DNA of 64,000 bases, from assembly GCA_033725935.1 (NCBI GenBank), contig MU867080.1, forward strand, positions 372,001-436,000, written 5' to 3'. Under the pieces are notes generated by a model. The model saw only the letters and a program-made list of their open reading frames with translations. It was not told the origin of the DNA and did not search any database. This DNA is from Cladorrhinum sp. PSN259. Lineage: Eukaryota; Ascomycota; Sordariomycetes; Sordariales; Podosporaceae. Position numbers and translations under genes: made by a program. Within the stretch, counting starts at the first letter, position 1; each line of letters starts with the position of its first letter. This document shows positions 23,701-35,600 of this stretch, piece by piece.

Positions 23701-25915
23701 ACGCAACATCAAGACACAATCTGCATATATATGACCTGTGCAGCGCTTACCCCTTTCGTCTTTTGCAACGTTTTATTGCAGCCGAGGACCAAGATGGCGC
23801 CAGCACTGATCTTCGGCAGTTACTAATTTGTTTGGCTAAGGCGCAAAGCCGAGATGAGAAAGGGCCGGAGAACCTTGGCCCAGTTAGTGCCATGGACAAG
23901 AGATCGCAGCCGTTGTGGCGTGACCTGATGCGGTAAAGCTGATGCCAAGTTTATTTCGAGTCCTTTTGGACGATCCAAGGAGATCACAAAGGATCAGAGG
24001 AGATGCCATACCTTTAACCGAGCGAGCGCGACTCAATCAGGCATGCACCTCGGGATCAAGGTGACGATGATGGAGTTCGAGGCGAGAAAAACAGGACGTG
24101 GGGGCTAACAGCAGCATCCATTGACACAAAACCAAACTCGATAAGGTGTGTACTCCGTTCCGGTAAAAGTCAAAGCAACAAATGAGAGGCCAAAACTTCG
24201 ACTACCCTTGCGCAGGTAAGCCAGCTTTGGTTGAATCAATAACAACTTTACTGTAGGCTACTATACTACTGCAAGTATACTAAACCCATATCGGAACATG
24301 TGTGGATGGCGTGGCCTCTTTGCCCCTGACGGATCGTCTGATGGTTATGATGGCATGTTCAAGATGCCGTGTTTCAAACTTGACAAACGGTATTGGGTCA
24401 TGGCTGCTTTAACGCCGCCTCACATCCACTTCTTAACCTCATCACTTACTTCATCACATACCTTCCAGAGGCTTTATCTTGGCGACCTTTCGGTTGCATT
24501 AGCGCAAACCCCATCTTAAACCGCCACTTCCCGCCAGATTCCCTGATCCCGTGATTCCGTCTTCCGGTTGAGATGTCCGACTCGCCTGTCGCCTATACAA
24601 ACCTCCTTTTCAGGGAGTTCAGCTTGGTTCTGTCGGTGGGCTTGTGTATATTCCGAGGGCTAAAACCACTATCTCGCGCTTGGATTACTGCGGAGATATT
24701 CCCGTGATGTGGGACAAACTATCTAAGAAAGTCACAGTGTTGTTGGCAATGTTCTGAACCATAGCATGGAATAGGAGGAAGAAAGGCCGCATTCGCTTAA
24801 TCCATGGAAACTTTCTAGAAGAATGGCAAGCTGAGTGCTTGGGCTTCGAAGCCGATGTCACATGGAAAGGAACAAGACAGTGATGATATATTGCTGTTTC
24901 ACTGTTGATGGATACAATAACCGTGCTCGATGTGTACGGAGGCCGAAGGACCTTGGTACACGACTAAGGAGACCACACTACACTACTTTCACCGAGGTCC
25001 GAAACGGTGGCCCACGACGATCGCAGCGCGAGTTGAACGTTAGAGTGTAACCTGAAATCTGAGTGCGAGTGTGCAAGTTTTTCTGTTTCCCCCTTTTCCC
25101 CTTGCCTTTCTCTCCACGCCCAGCCAATACTGGACACTCACGATGCAAGCCTCCGGTGCAAAATCTCGCAACTGGAATCCTCCTCTTAGAGAAAATCCAC
25201 AAACGTCCGGAATTATTCTAGTGGATGGTAGGCAAGTGGACTTGAGATATGGTCATAGCGGCGATAATGAGGTAGGTTGGTAGTGATGGCGGCTCCTTGG
25301 TGCAGATGCCACAATGTTCGCTTGCTCAAGATATACAAAACTGGAAGGTATCACTGTCTTTGATGTACGGCTCCAGCAAGAGTCCCCGGGAAGTTGCTTG
25401 ACTATTTGAATCTACACTAGAGCACCTGGAGTGCCAGGAGTGGTGCGGAACGGGGAAAAGGGACTAGGGTTGCCCAGGTTCAAGCGGGAGTCCGGCGGGA
25501 GGAAACGGGAACGAAGATCAGACGTGGGCCCATCAAAAAAGGTTTTAAGATTCTGACCCCTCATCAGTCTCCAAAATCCGCCCCCACCTAACCCACAAGC
25601 GGGTGTCTGTTTTCCCCGCTCTCCACTTCGACCCCTCTCCGCTGTTCTTCAGTTGACTGAACCCCTGCAGCAAACGTCCAAGACGCTCCAATTCGTCGGG
25701 GAACCGGCCAGCCACCGGCAGGGCCAAGTCTTTGTGATTCTCCAAACGTGTTCAGACCTCGGAGCTTTCACAGAAATTCCACCCATCCACAGGATAACCT
25801 AGCAAAGCCGGTTGAGGCCTCACGCACAGTTCAGTAACCACAACCGACATCCAAACGCCATGAAACAATAGTCTCTCTCGGATCTTGTTCCCGTAGCTTC
25901 CGAAGAGTTACAGCG
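20800..25915. other. 5.1 kb gene-poor region between bZIP and glucosidase I
   Basis: The first 400 bp (about 20910-21190) are T- and CT-rich and look like a long 3' UTR or terminator region. After that no ORF has coding character; overlapping open frames near 21858-22373 and 22718-23336 read as chance. A short imperfect repeat of ACGACGGCCACGACGGC type lies at about 23580-23630. TAGGTA-type words recur at 21721-21740, 22015-22030 and 23448. The last few hundred bases should contain the glucosidase promoter. Confidence 0.55.
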
Positions 25916-28542
25916 ATGGCGTTGGGGCGTCAATTGAGGAGCGGCTTGCTCCTCCTTTTCTTTTGCCTCAGTGCGTTTTTGTTCTTAGGCGCTTCCGCTT
26001 CGGCTGCCGCAGCCGGCGAGAACGAGTCCATCCTGCATACCGAGATTGGCCGACAGAGCAACCAGAGCCTGCTATGGGGCCCTTACCGCCCAAACCTCTA
26101 CTTCGGTGTCCGTCCAAGGATACCCAAGAGTCTGATGACGGGCTTGCTGTGGGGAAAGGTTGAATCGTATAACGACTTTCAGCACAGTATGTGGTGATAA
26201 CAAGAACCCCTATTTGGAACGTAGGCTAATGACTTACTACCTGTTCTGTAATTTCAGCTGTGCGGTATACGTGCGAGCAGAATGAAGGCATGAAGGGGTA
26301 TGGCTGGGATGAGTACGACACTAGAAATGGCGGCGTCCAGTCCATCCACGATATCGAGAACGGCATTGATCTTACCACTTCCTTCGTGAAGATCCCGGGT
26401 GGTGCTCACGGTGGTAGCTGGGCAGCACGCATCAAGGGCGTGCTCAATGAAGACACACCAAAAGACCAAAAGACGACTGTGATCCTGTACGTCAGCCAAG
26501 AGGGCGGAGGCGATCTCGTTGCTGCACCTGAGAAGGACAACGAGTTTGGATATGAGGGTGACGTCACCCTCAATGGCCAGTCAGAAGGTCTCGGCAAGTA
26601 CAAGCTCGTTGTGACCAAGGGAGAGGGAGTCCAGCCGAAGAGTGATCACCCTATTTCCGAGCGCTGGGGACCCGGCCAGACTGTCGTGCAGTCCCTCACT
26701 TACGCCGACGACGTGGTCTGGCAGGCGAAGCCCATCATTTTCAAGCAGCTCAAGGAAGGTGTCGACTGGTTGGTGCAGAATCAGTATGATACCGACAACA
26801 CGCCGCCAGTCTGGCAGGTGTTCAGCCTGACAAACCGGCCAGGTTCCGGAAATGTTCAGGTCGTACAGAAAGTATTCGAGGGCGACTTCGAGTTTGACAT
26901 TCTATTCTCAAGCGAGTCGGCTAGCCAGGACGTCACCAGTGCTGACCTAACAAGGGAAATCAGGGAGGCAACTGAGTCGTTCGGCGAGCGCTTCGCCAGT
27001 GTGTTTTCATTAAAAGCACCATTCAATGTTGGCAAGTACAAGAAGTTTGGCCGGAGCATGTTCTCCAATTTGATTGGAGGCATTGGGTATTTCTACGGGC
27101 AGTCAATGGTTGACCGCTCCTATGCCCCTGAATACGAAGAGGAGAATGAGGGCTTCTGGGAAGAAGCTGCCGAGGCTCGGGCCCGCAAGCAAGAAACTCT
27201 AGAGGGGCCCTATGAGCTCTTCACTAGCATTCCATCACGCCCATTCTTCCCGCGTGGCTTTTTGTGGGACGAGGGTTTCCACTTGCTACCAATCGCCGAC
27301 TGGGATAATGACCTGGCTCTCGAAATCATCAAGAGCTGGTTTAATCTTATGGACGAAGATGGGTGGATTGGACGTGAGCAAATTCTCGGTGCTGAGGCAC
27401 GCAGCAAGGTCCCACAGGAGTTTCAGACTCAATACCCTCACTATGCCAACCCGCCTACTCTCTTCCTTGTGGTTGACCAGTTCGTTGAGAAGTTGAAGAA
27501 GACCAATGGAACCTTGCCCACTGGCAAGGAACGCCTTTCACAAACTGAGTCACTTGCAACCGTCTCTCTAGATAACCCAGAGGTTGGTCTCGAGTATCTC
27601 CGTAAACTCTACCCGCTTCTTCGCCGTCAGTTCGAGTGGTTCAGAAAGACCCAGAAGGGTGACATCAAGTCTTACGATCGGGAGGCTTACTCCTCCAAGG
27701 AAGCCTACCGTTGGCGCGGACGAACTGTCTCTCACTGCCTTACCAGTGGACTGGATGACTACCCGCGCCCACTTACTCCCCATCCGGGTGAGTTGCATGT
27801 TGACTTGATGTCGTGGGTTGGCGTCATGACCAAATCGCTCATCAACATTGGCGATGCGCTTGGATACGCCGAGGATGTTAATGAGTTCAAGAAGATCTTG
27901 GATGCTATTGAACACAATCTCAATGACTTACACTGGTCTGAGAAGGCGGGATGCTTCTGTGACGCAACAATCGACGACTTCGAGGAGAACGAGCTCGTCT
28001 GCCACAAGGGTTACATTTCGCTGTTCCCCTTCCTCACGGGTCTGATGAAGGCAAATGACCCCAAGCTCGGCAAGATTCTGGCGCTTATTGGTGACGAGGA
28101 GGAGCTCTGGAGTCCTTACGGTCTGCGCAGCTTGAGCAAGAAGGATGAGTTCTATGGGACGGCTGAGAATTATTGGCGAAGCCCGATCTGGATCAACATC
28201 AACTATTTGGCTATCTCTCAGCTTCGTGTAAGTTTCGTCTTTAAAGCTTCTTTTGTCTGTCCCGGTACTAACCTTGATGTTTAGAACGTTGCAACACAAG
28301 ATGGCCCATTCAAGGAGACGGCCCGGGACTTGTACTCGCGGCTGCGGAAAAACGTGGTTGAAGCTGTCTACAACAGCTGGGATGAGACCGGATTCGCTTG
28401 GGAGCAGTATAATCCCGAGACGGGTAAGGGCCAGCGCACCCAGCACTTCACTGGCTGGACCAGTTTGGTGGTCAAGATCATGACCATGGAGGACTTGGAG
28501 CCGCCGCAGGGGGGTGAACAACATGTGCGTGATGAGTTGTAA
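25916..28542 (+). CDS. Mannosyl-oligosaccharide glucosidase (glucosidase I, GH63)
   Basis: Three exons: 25916-26186, 26258-28227 and 28285-28542; 832 residues. Introns are GTATGT/TTCAG and GTAAGT/TTTAG (tactaac branch site in the second). The enzyme removes the outermost alpha-1,2-glucose from the Glc3Man9GlcNAc2 glycan in the ER lumen, the first trimming step of N-glycosylation. A basic start followed by a hydrophobic segment (about 9-30) acts as signal peptide or type II anchor. GH63 motifs include LLWGPYRPNLYFGVRPR, TCEQNEGMKGYGWDEYD, PRGFLWDEGFHLLPIADW (about 420-437) and CLTSGLDDYPRP, the last two in the catalytic (alpha/alpha)6 domain. The yeast homologue is Cwh41/Gls1, whose loss lowers beta-1,6-glucan. 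Confidence 0.95.
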
Positions 28543-29152
28543 ATAAGGGGTTTGAAGGACTGGACATGTTTTGAGCATGCATTTTTAATGGTGAAAAACA
28601 AGAGTCTATATCGGAGGCATTTGCGATGGGAAATAGCACTAGCACAAGTCATATACATCTGTGTTTATTGTCCAAGGAGAATACCACCTTTTGTTTACCG
28701 ACTGCTTTATTAATGATGCTTAACTTTCCAAGTCATCTCCAAAGACAATTAAGCAGGGGAACCCCGCCAACTGGCAACCGCCCGTCAAAATGCCATACGT
28801 CAGCCGGGCGGCCCGGGGCGGGAGTATCACAACTGAAAGGTCACTAATAAATCTAGTCCCCGCCAGCGTGTGTTTCCAGTTGATCGATGGGCTTGGCACC
28901 CGCCCGCTCGTTGTTGTCCGCTGAATTCTTCAACACCGACACTTGTAAGCTCACCACATCATCATCGCCAGCCCAACCTACCTCTACCTCAGTCCACGCC
29001 CAGCGCCGCGCCCACCTGACTCCACGATGAAATGACACTCTGACGTCCTTCAAATTTTCCCATCTCTCTTTCTTCTTCTCTTAATTAGCATAATCGAATA
29101 TAAATGAGCAACAAGTCGATAGCCTTAACAGGTACACGAACGCACACAAACA
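28543..29152. promoter_or_regulatory. Spacer glucosidase I/RCY1
   Basis: 610 bp between two genes on the same strand, containing the first gene's 3' end and the RCY1 promoter. An in-frame-free CT-rich tract (about 29050-29080) precedes the RCY1 start. No other feature seen. Confidence 0.5.
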
Positions 29153-32100
29153 ATGTCCAATAGCGCGTTACGACGAACGGAGACGGGCGGTTTTGGCGCC
29201 GGGGTAGGAGGGGGAGCAGCAGCAGGAGGAATAGGAGTAGGAAATGGCGTCCCTAGGAACTCGACGAGCATATTGGCGACATTGCAGGCTACTACCATGA
29301 TTGATACGAAGCCTGTGCTACCGGCTGGTAGGTGTTCTCCCCCACCATCCCAAGCTTAAGCATTATTGCCCGAAGCTAATGTTTGAATAATGGGGAAATA
29401 GAGACCATGGTTGCTATTCTTGAATACCTCCCCGTTCCTGACCTCCTCCGATTCGCCCGCACCTCACGCCGGATGCGCGAGATGGTCTATGACGACACGA
29501 GATGGGTCGCCCGACTGAAGAGCATGGGCATATGGGACGAGACTGAAGCGAGAAGACGGTTCGACGAAGCAGTGAGGAGGAGGAGACAAACTGCTTCTGC
29601 CGGTTCGGCGCCCGCGGGAAGAGGGGCAGGACCGAGTAGTCCTGGTGGAATAGTAGGAGGAGGGGCGGTAGCACAGCAGGTGAATAGGGAAAGCCTACTG
29701 TTCGATGCGGGAGTAGAGGAGGAAAGAAGACGACAGCAGGCGATACAACTTGAGCAGCAACGACAGGCCATTGTGGAGATGAGGGACGGGTTCGAGACGC
29801 TTAAGGTAGGGGGGCACCCGCCTGCTGAAGGGCAAGATCCGATCAGGGATCCAGATGTGCTGTTGCAGGTTATCAAGAACGTCAAGAGTGTTAGGGGCCA
29901 TGCGAGGGAGGAGTATGGAAAGATATATGGGGCATTGGCGCCATTTTATTTCGATTTAGTCCAGGCGAAAAGTCACACAGATCCGCTGGTGTTCAAGGTG
30001 TTTCGGGACCCGGATAGGCAAGCGATGATGCTGGCTAATTTGCGGACGTTTGCCAAAAGTGACTGGGCGGATGGGTCGCACCAGAGACGGGAGAAACTAG
30101 ATGGTATGGCCGACATATTCGAGAGTGCTGTCTTGCGCGAGTTCGAACAAGGGTATGAGTTCTGGGACGTGGACGGGAGAATGAAAAAGTATGCCCACGT
30201 GCTGCATATTCTGAATGGAAGCACTGCGGGTGTGGATTTGTTTATTCAGAATCATCCTATATTTGCGGATAGGGAAGTCTTGGCCAACTCTATGGATTGT
30301 GTGAATCAGGCTATGGCGGATAGTATCACTCTTGAGCCCTCGCGCAGGTTCTTTGAGGTGCTCACGCAAAAGGTCAACGAGCAGTCGGGGATCATAGAGC
30401 GCATCTTTCCAAATCCTGGGAAAGTGTTTTGGCAGCTCATCGATAAGATCAGGGAAGATATCATCGTTGAATATGTTACGCCTCTGTTTGATGAGACTCA
30501 CGAGAGGAGCATACCATCTTACTTGAGGGCCGTGTCGGGGATATTTGAGCAGACGATGCTCTTCCTTCGAACACTAGCGCCACCAAAGGGGTCAGAGGTC
30601 GACCAGGAGGCTCAAGCCAAAGAGATTGCCCTCAAGATATTTGAGCCTCACCTTGATCTATATCTGCAGGACGAGATTGATGATTTCACCGCTCGCGCAG
30701 AGAAAGAGGTGGAGGAATGGGACAAGAAAATCTTAGAACAAGATGCCCATGCCGAGTCGTTTTACATGGCCAGCTTTAGCAACAGGCAGGCCGACAAGAG
30801 GGACTTTCTGACATCATTCAAGAAGGTAGTCATGATGCCCGTTACAGTACTGCCAACAAGTTTCAGTCTCCCTCTGGGCTCCCCTTTTGCCAGCAGCAAA
30901 CCGGCTCCAAATCCCATAGCCCCAAGCGACACTCTAACACCCGGGCAACAAGTGTCTCGTTCACAGTCTCCAGCCCCTGGAGCAGCGGGGGATCGTACAT
31001 CGAGCCCGTTGCCCGGCAAGGCACCAACTGACGAGCTCGCAGCCAAGGCGGCGCTGATGACATCCCGGTTAGAAGGCATAAAATCTCTTTTCAGCATTGA
31101 AGTTGCCCTCAGCCTGGTGCACGGAGCCAAGGCCAGTCTAGGGCGTGTCGCTCAGTTCATCCAGCTAGGAGGACAAGCAGGCGGCGAAGCTCGCGAACAG
31201 TGTGAAGCTATCTTCGTAGTGTTGCTTCGAATACTGGGCAATAAGCACGTTAAGCCTGGGTTTGACCTCGCCGTGAATCATTTATCCCGGTACAACCCAC
31301 GCGAAGTCAGCGAGCACGACAAGGGAGGCGTAGCGCCCCTCGTCACATTCATCGAGCTCGTCAACGTTGGCGACCTCATTTCACAGATGATTGATGTGTT
31401 TTACGAGCAACAATTAGCGGGGCCCAAAATCGTGGACCGCAATGATTTCCTCGATCCAGCAGGGTTGGCAAAAAAGAAATTTGAGCAGATGCTTGACGAG
31501 AGCGTCGCCGCTGGCCTTAACAAGGGCATCGACGTGCTCATGGACGAGGTCGAGTACGTTTGCGCAACCACTCAGCTGCCTACAGATTACAACCCCGGAG
31601 GCGTAACCGCTTCGGACTCCATAATACCGGGTATACCAGGGATTCCCGGAATTCCGGGCATAGAAAAGCCGGCTCCAAAGGCTCAGCAGGGCGCAATAGA
31701 TATGGACATTGGCCCTTCAAAAACGGCGCTGCGAGTTCGCGATCTCGTCTCGTCGCATACCTCCATGCTGGTAGGCAGCACAGATAAGTCCATGCTCGAC
31801 GTATTTAACGGCGAGATCGGGCTCAGACTGTTCACTGCAGTGTGCAAGCACCTCAAGCGGCAGCGAATCAGCACCGAGGGCGCCATAAAGTTGATTGCCG
31901 ATATGACGCTATACTTTGACTACATCCGCACGCTCAAGAACCAGGATCTGCTTGCTTACTTCAAGGCCCTGAGGGAGCTAAGCCAGATTTACCTGATTGA
32001 TGCGAAACATGCTAAAGAAATGGCGACCATCATTGCTGATGGTGATCGGTTTGGCGGGATATTTAGAGCCGAGGAGGTGTACGAGTATGCCGAGAGGCGG

Positions 32101-32169
32101 GCGGATTGGTACCAGGTTAGGAAGGATGTGGAGAGGGCCATGTATGGGTTGGAGTGCAGTATCATGTAG
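29153..32169 (+). CDS. Recyclin-1 (F-box protein with Sec10-like domain)
   Basis: Two exons, 29153-29327 and 29402-32169; 980 residues. The intron (GTAGGT...AATAG) lies just before the F-box. Rcy1/Pof6 proteins act in recycling of endocytosed membrane proteins between endosomes and Golgi and in polarised growth. Order: Gly-rich start; F-box ETMVAILEYLPVPDLLRFAR (about 59-78); Arg-rich linker; long helical region related to the exocyst subunit Sec10 (about 190-960), interrupted by a Ser/Pro-rich loop (about 490-560) and by five PGI repeats (bases 31627-31663). The protein ends CSIM, a CAAX box of the farnesyl type; yeast Rcy1 also ends in a CAAX box, which supports both the gene call and the stop. 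Membrane attachment through prenylation is inferred. Confidence 0.93.
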
Positions 32170-32566
32170 ATGGTAGAAGAAAGAAGAGGTTGGAGTTAAA
32201 ACATATACGGAGAGAGTCATATTTCTCTATCTTGCTTGTTTCCGGCACAGCCAGATTTTACTCTCACTTGATGACTGACTACACTATATTTGAGAAATTG
32301 TGTGATCACCCGCCTTCCCTTTCCATCAGTTCATAATATTTGAAATATTTGTTTGTGTCCCGTCAGCGTCCTGCGACCCGTATATAGAGATATACCCAAA
32401 AGAGAAAGAGAGAGACCAATAAATAAATAAATAAAATTCGAGAAGTGGTATCCAACAGACAGAAATTGATGAGTTATAGCCAGAAAGCAAAGCAAGCCAA
32501 GATTGTATCCAAGAAATTCCAAAAGGAGAAAAAGATATACCCAAGTTAGGATAGGGGATGGGAAAA

Positions 32567-32581
32567 GGGGGGGGGGGGGGG
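32567..32581. repeat. G15 homopolymer
   Basis: Fifteen consecutive G residues in the RCY1/GMC convergent spacer. Homopolymers of this length are prone to sequencing and replication errors. Confidence 0.9.
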
Positions 32582-32640
32582 AGGAAGGGTAACACCTAAC
32601 CATACAACCCCCTTACCACCTAGCCGAATCCCTTTAGTGC

Positions 32641-32668
32641 CACACACGCGCACACACACACACACACA
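32641..32668. repeat. (CA)n microsatellite
   Basis: CACACACGCG followed by nine CA units, immediately downstream of the GMC-hydrolase stop codon on the minus strand, so it is part of that gene's 3' UTR (as TG repeats). Confidence 0.85.
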
Positions 32669-32671
32669 TTT

Positions 32672-35600
32672 CTAATCCTCATCCCTCCTATGTCTACAAC
32701 TCTTGTTGCCGTTGCCGTTGTCCTCATTCAAAACATACAACTCATCGCCGTGCCTCATCTTCTTGAACTCATCATGCGGCTCCACAAAGACGTACCCCGG
32801 TTCCCTCACGACACGATCAACCTCCTCCCTGATGAACGGGTAAATATCCCTCCAGGCGTTACGGCCCATCCACCCGTCCAAGTGTCCATACCCGGGGACT
32901 ACCTTGCGCTTATACTCGCCATCATCAAACATCTCGCACAAAGTCTCGTAGGTACGTTCCGTAGCCTCAGGAGACAAGACGGCATTATCCCTCCCCACCC
33001 AGAGCAGGATAGGAATCCCCTTAAGCCGACGGATATTCGCAGGTGTATCGAGCTTTTCGTAGAGCGGACCATTAGTCATGACGTGCCCCTCCGATCCCAT
33101 CTTCATGAGCAGGTTCAGCATCTTCATGTTCACACCACCAAAGAACCGATCAATCTGGCGATGCGTAGCCTCGTTCAGATTGTTGTGATTCCAGCACCGA
33201 CCGAAGACGAGACTGGTACGGTGACACGCAGCATTATTGCACATTTCCTTGCATGACTGAGGGTAAAGCCTCAACATCTGGTTGAGAAACTGCTGGAGGT
33301 ACGAATCATTCCTCGAAGTGCTGCAGCTGAACCAGCTACCCGCCACCATATTGTACAGCTTATCAATGGGCAGGCGACCGGCCTTGAGCATGACTTTGGC
33401 CATGTTAGTCGGGCCCCAGATGGGGTTGAAGAAGACCTGGGAACAAGTGATTCCCAGGATCCAGCTGGCGGGGATGGTGCCATCCAGCAGACCGCAGCTG
33501 AAAGCGACGGAACCCATGCAGTGAGCGATTGTGTAAATCTTTTCCGGGTTCTGCTTGTCGGCGCTGTAATTCTCACGGATGTACTGAAGGCACGCCTTCA
33601 GATCAAGTCGGGCATCAAATGTCGTCCAGAGGTTGCCGGGGATCATGGTCTGGCCGATACGGTGGACAGAAACAAAGACGCGGTAGCCGGCACGTCTGAA
33701 GTAGTCGACGGCATTGAAGGGGATGGTGGGCAGGGCAAAGATCTGGTGGTCGACGGATGCGCCGGGGATCATGAAGAGATTCTTGATGTCCTTTTTGGCG
33801 ATGAAATTGGACGGCTCCCACATGTACAGACGAGATTTTACGCCATCCTCGGCGACAATTTCCCAGTGGTCAGTGGGCTTGGAGTCGTTGCTGACAAAGC
33901 CACTGAACGTCTGCGTCGGGTATTGCAAAGGCGCAAGCGGTGCCAGGAGCAGGGACATGGACTTTCGAGTGAAGTAGGTGAAGAACAAGCCGGCACTGAC
34001 GACTCTCTTGAGGAGACCACTGCCGGTCGTCGTCATGGTGTTAATCTGAGACAAGAAGTCGGCCGGTTGGATGTTCATAATGCCCTTGGCAATGGGCTTT
34101 CCTTCGCGCCAGGCATCTTCATCGTCGAGATCGAGCTTCTTGTCCCCGCGCTCGCTGATGGTCACGTACAAGGTGCTGGTAGCCTTCCAAAGCTGGAAGG
34201 GGGCCAGTGCAACCGACGAGTCAACCACCTTGTAGCCGTGGAAATGCAGCTTCCTGCCGTTGACACCAGTCATGTCAAAGTCATATGTCAGGTTGCGAGT
34301 TCCGGGGGCTCTGTTGTTTATGATGAACAGATTGAACTCTCCCCGCTGCACCATGAAGGGCGACCCGACAATAGTTGGACAGACGAATGTGCCAGTCAGT
34401 AACCCTCGATGCTGGGAGTGGTTGACCATTTCTTTGGTGTTGAAGGCCTGTACGCTCAAGAAGAAACGAGCACTCTCGCAAAGCGACTTGGCAACGCGAT
34501 GAGCAAGCTCGTAAGTCTCCTTGTTGTCTTGAACGAGACTGGGGTTGTGGTGGATAAAACCAGACATGACTTCGGTGAAGCCAATGCCTCCAGCACCCAC
34601 GCCACGAGCAGCCTGAATGATCTGCTTGGTGGTGCTGATGCTGTCTTGCTCCAAGGCGGTTCGAATCTGTTCTCTCCTCTTCTTGGGCTTTCGTCTCTTT
34701 GGCGCATGTTGGGGTTCGCCAAGTAGGTCGAGATATGCTGTCCGTTCTGTATCAATGACCAGACTCTTGGAGTTGCAGTAAGCTTCGACGGAGCGCTCGG
34801 CAAGTGCTGTGATGGTTGCAAACGGGTTTGCGCCCAGTGCCGTAGGGATCACAGAGGCATCTGTGACTATTAGGCCATCATAGACCTCGGCCGTGTTGCC
34901 GACAAAAACCTGTCCCACATGGTTTGTGACGCCAGTTCTTCCCGTGCCATCTCGGGCCATAGCCGCACCACTAGATTCCGAGTATTCGGGTTAGCAAAAC
35001 ACCCGATGCGAAACGTGACACAACAGAAAATTAAGGGGGGTCGGATAGAATAAACTTACCCAACGGGATGAACAGTGATCGCCTGACCCATTATGCTCTC
35101 GAATGGATTTGGCACCAAGGTGCCCCCGACAGAGTGCGTGGCACGCTCAAGCAGAGAGTTCAGCTTCTTAGCATGGTTGCTCCGGGCCACCCCAAGGAAT
35201 TCGAGCACAGGCTTGTCGTCCTTCAATGTCAATACCGCCTGGTTGCTGTCGTGGGACATGATGAGATAGACCTGGGTCTTCTCCAAGGAACCCTTTTTAA
35301 AATAGGGGCCAGCAATCTTGCTGCCATAGCGTGCAAAGGTTTCTTGGGCTTGTTGGATGATGGTGTCATTTTTTGGTGGTTTCTGCCCTGGCATATGGTC
35401 GATAACGAGCCGCAACAGATTAGCCAGAGCGTAAGGCACAGATCCTTCTTCAATGACGAAGCCGTCAAGAGGGTTCTCGTGTCCCTCCCTACAATCGATG
35501 ACACCAGTGATGCATGGCCCAATGGGGTCGTATGGAGAAGGAGTAGGATGCCCCATGCCGTTCACCGTTTCATCGGTATTGTAACTAGAGATGACAGGTC

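Larger units (their letters stand above)
32170..32671. other. Convergent 3' spacer RCY1/GMC oxidoreductase
   Basis: Low-complexity spacer between converging stop codons: a G15 run (32567-32581), a CA/CG dinucleotide tract ending three bases before the GMC stop codon (32641-32668), and an (AAAT)n stretch near 32418. No coding frame. Confidence 0.6.
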
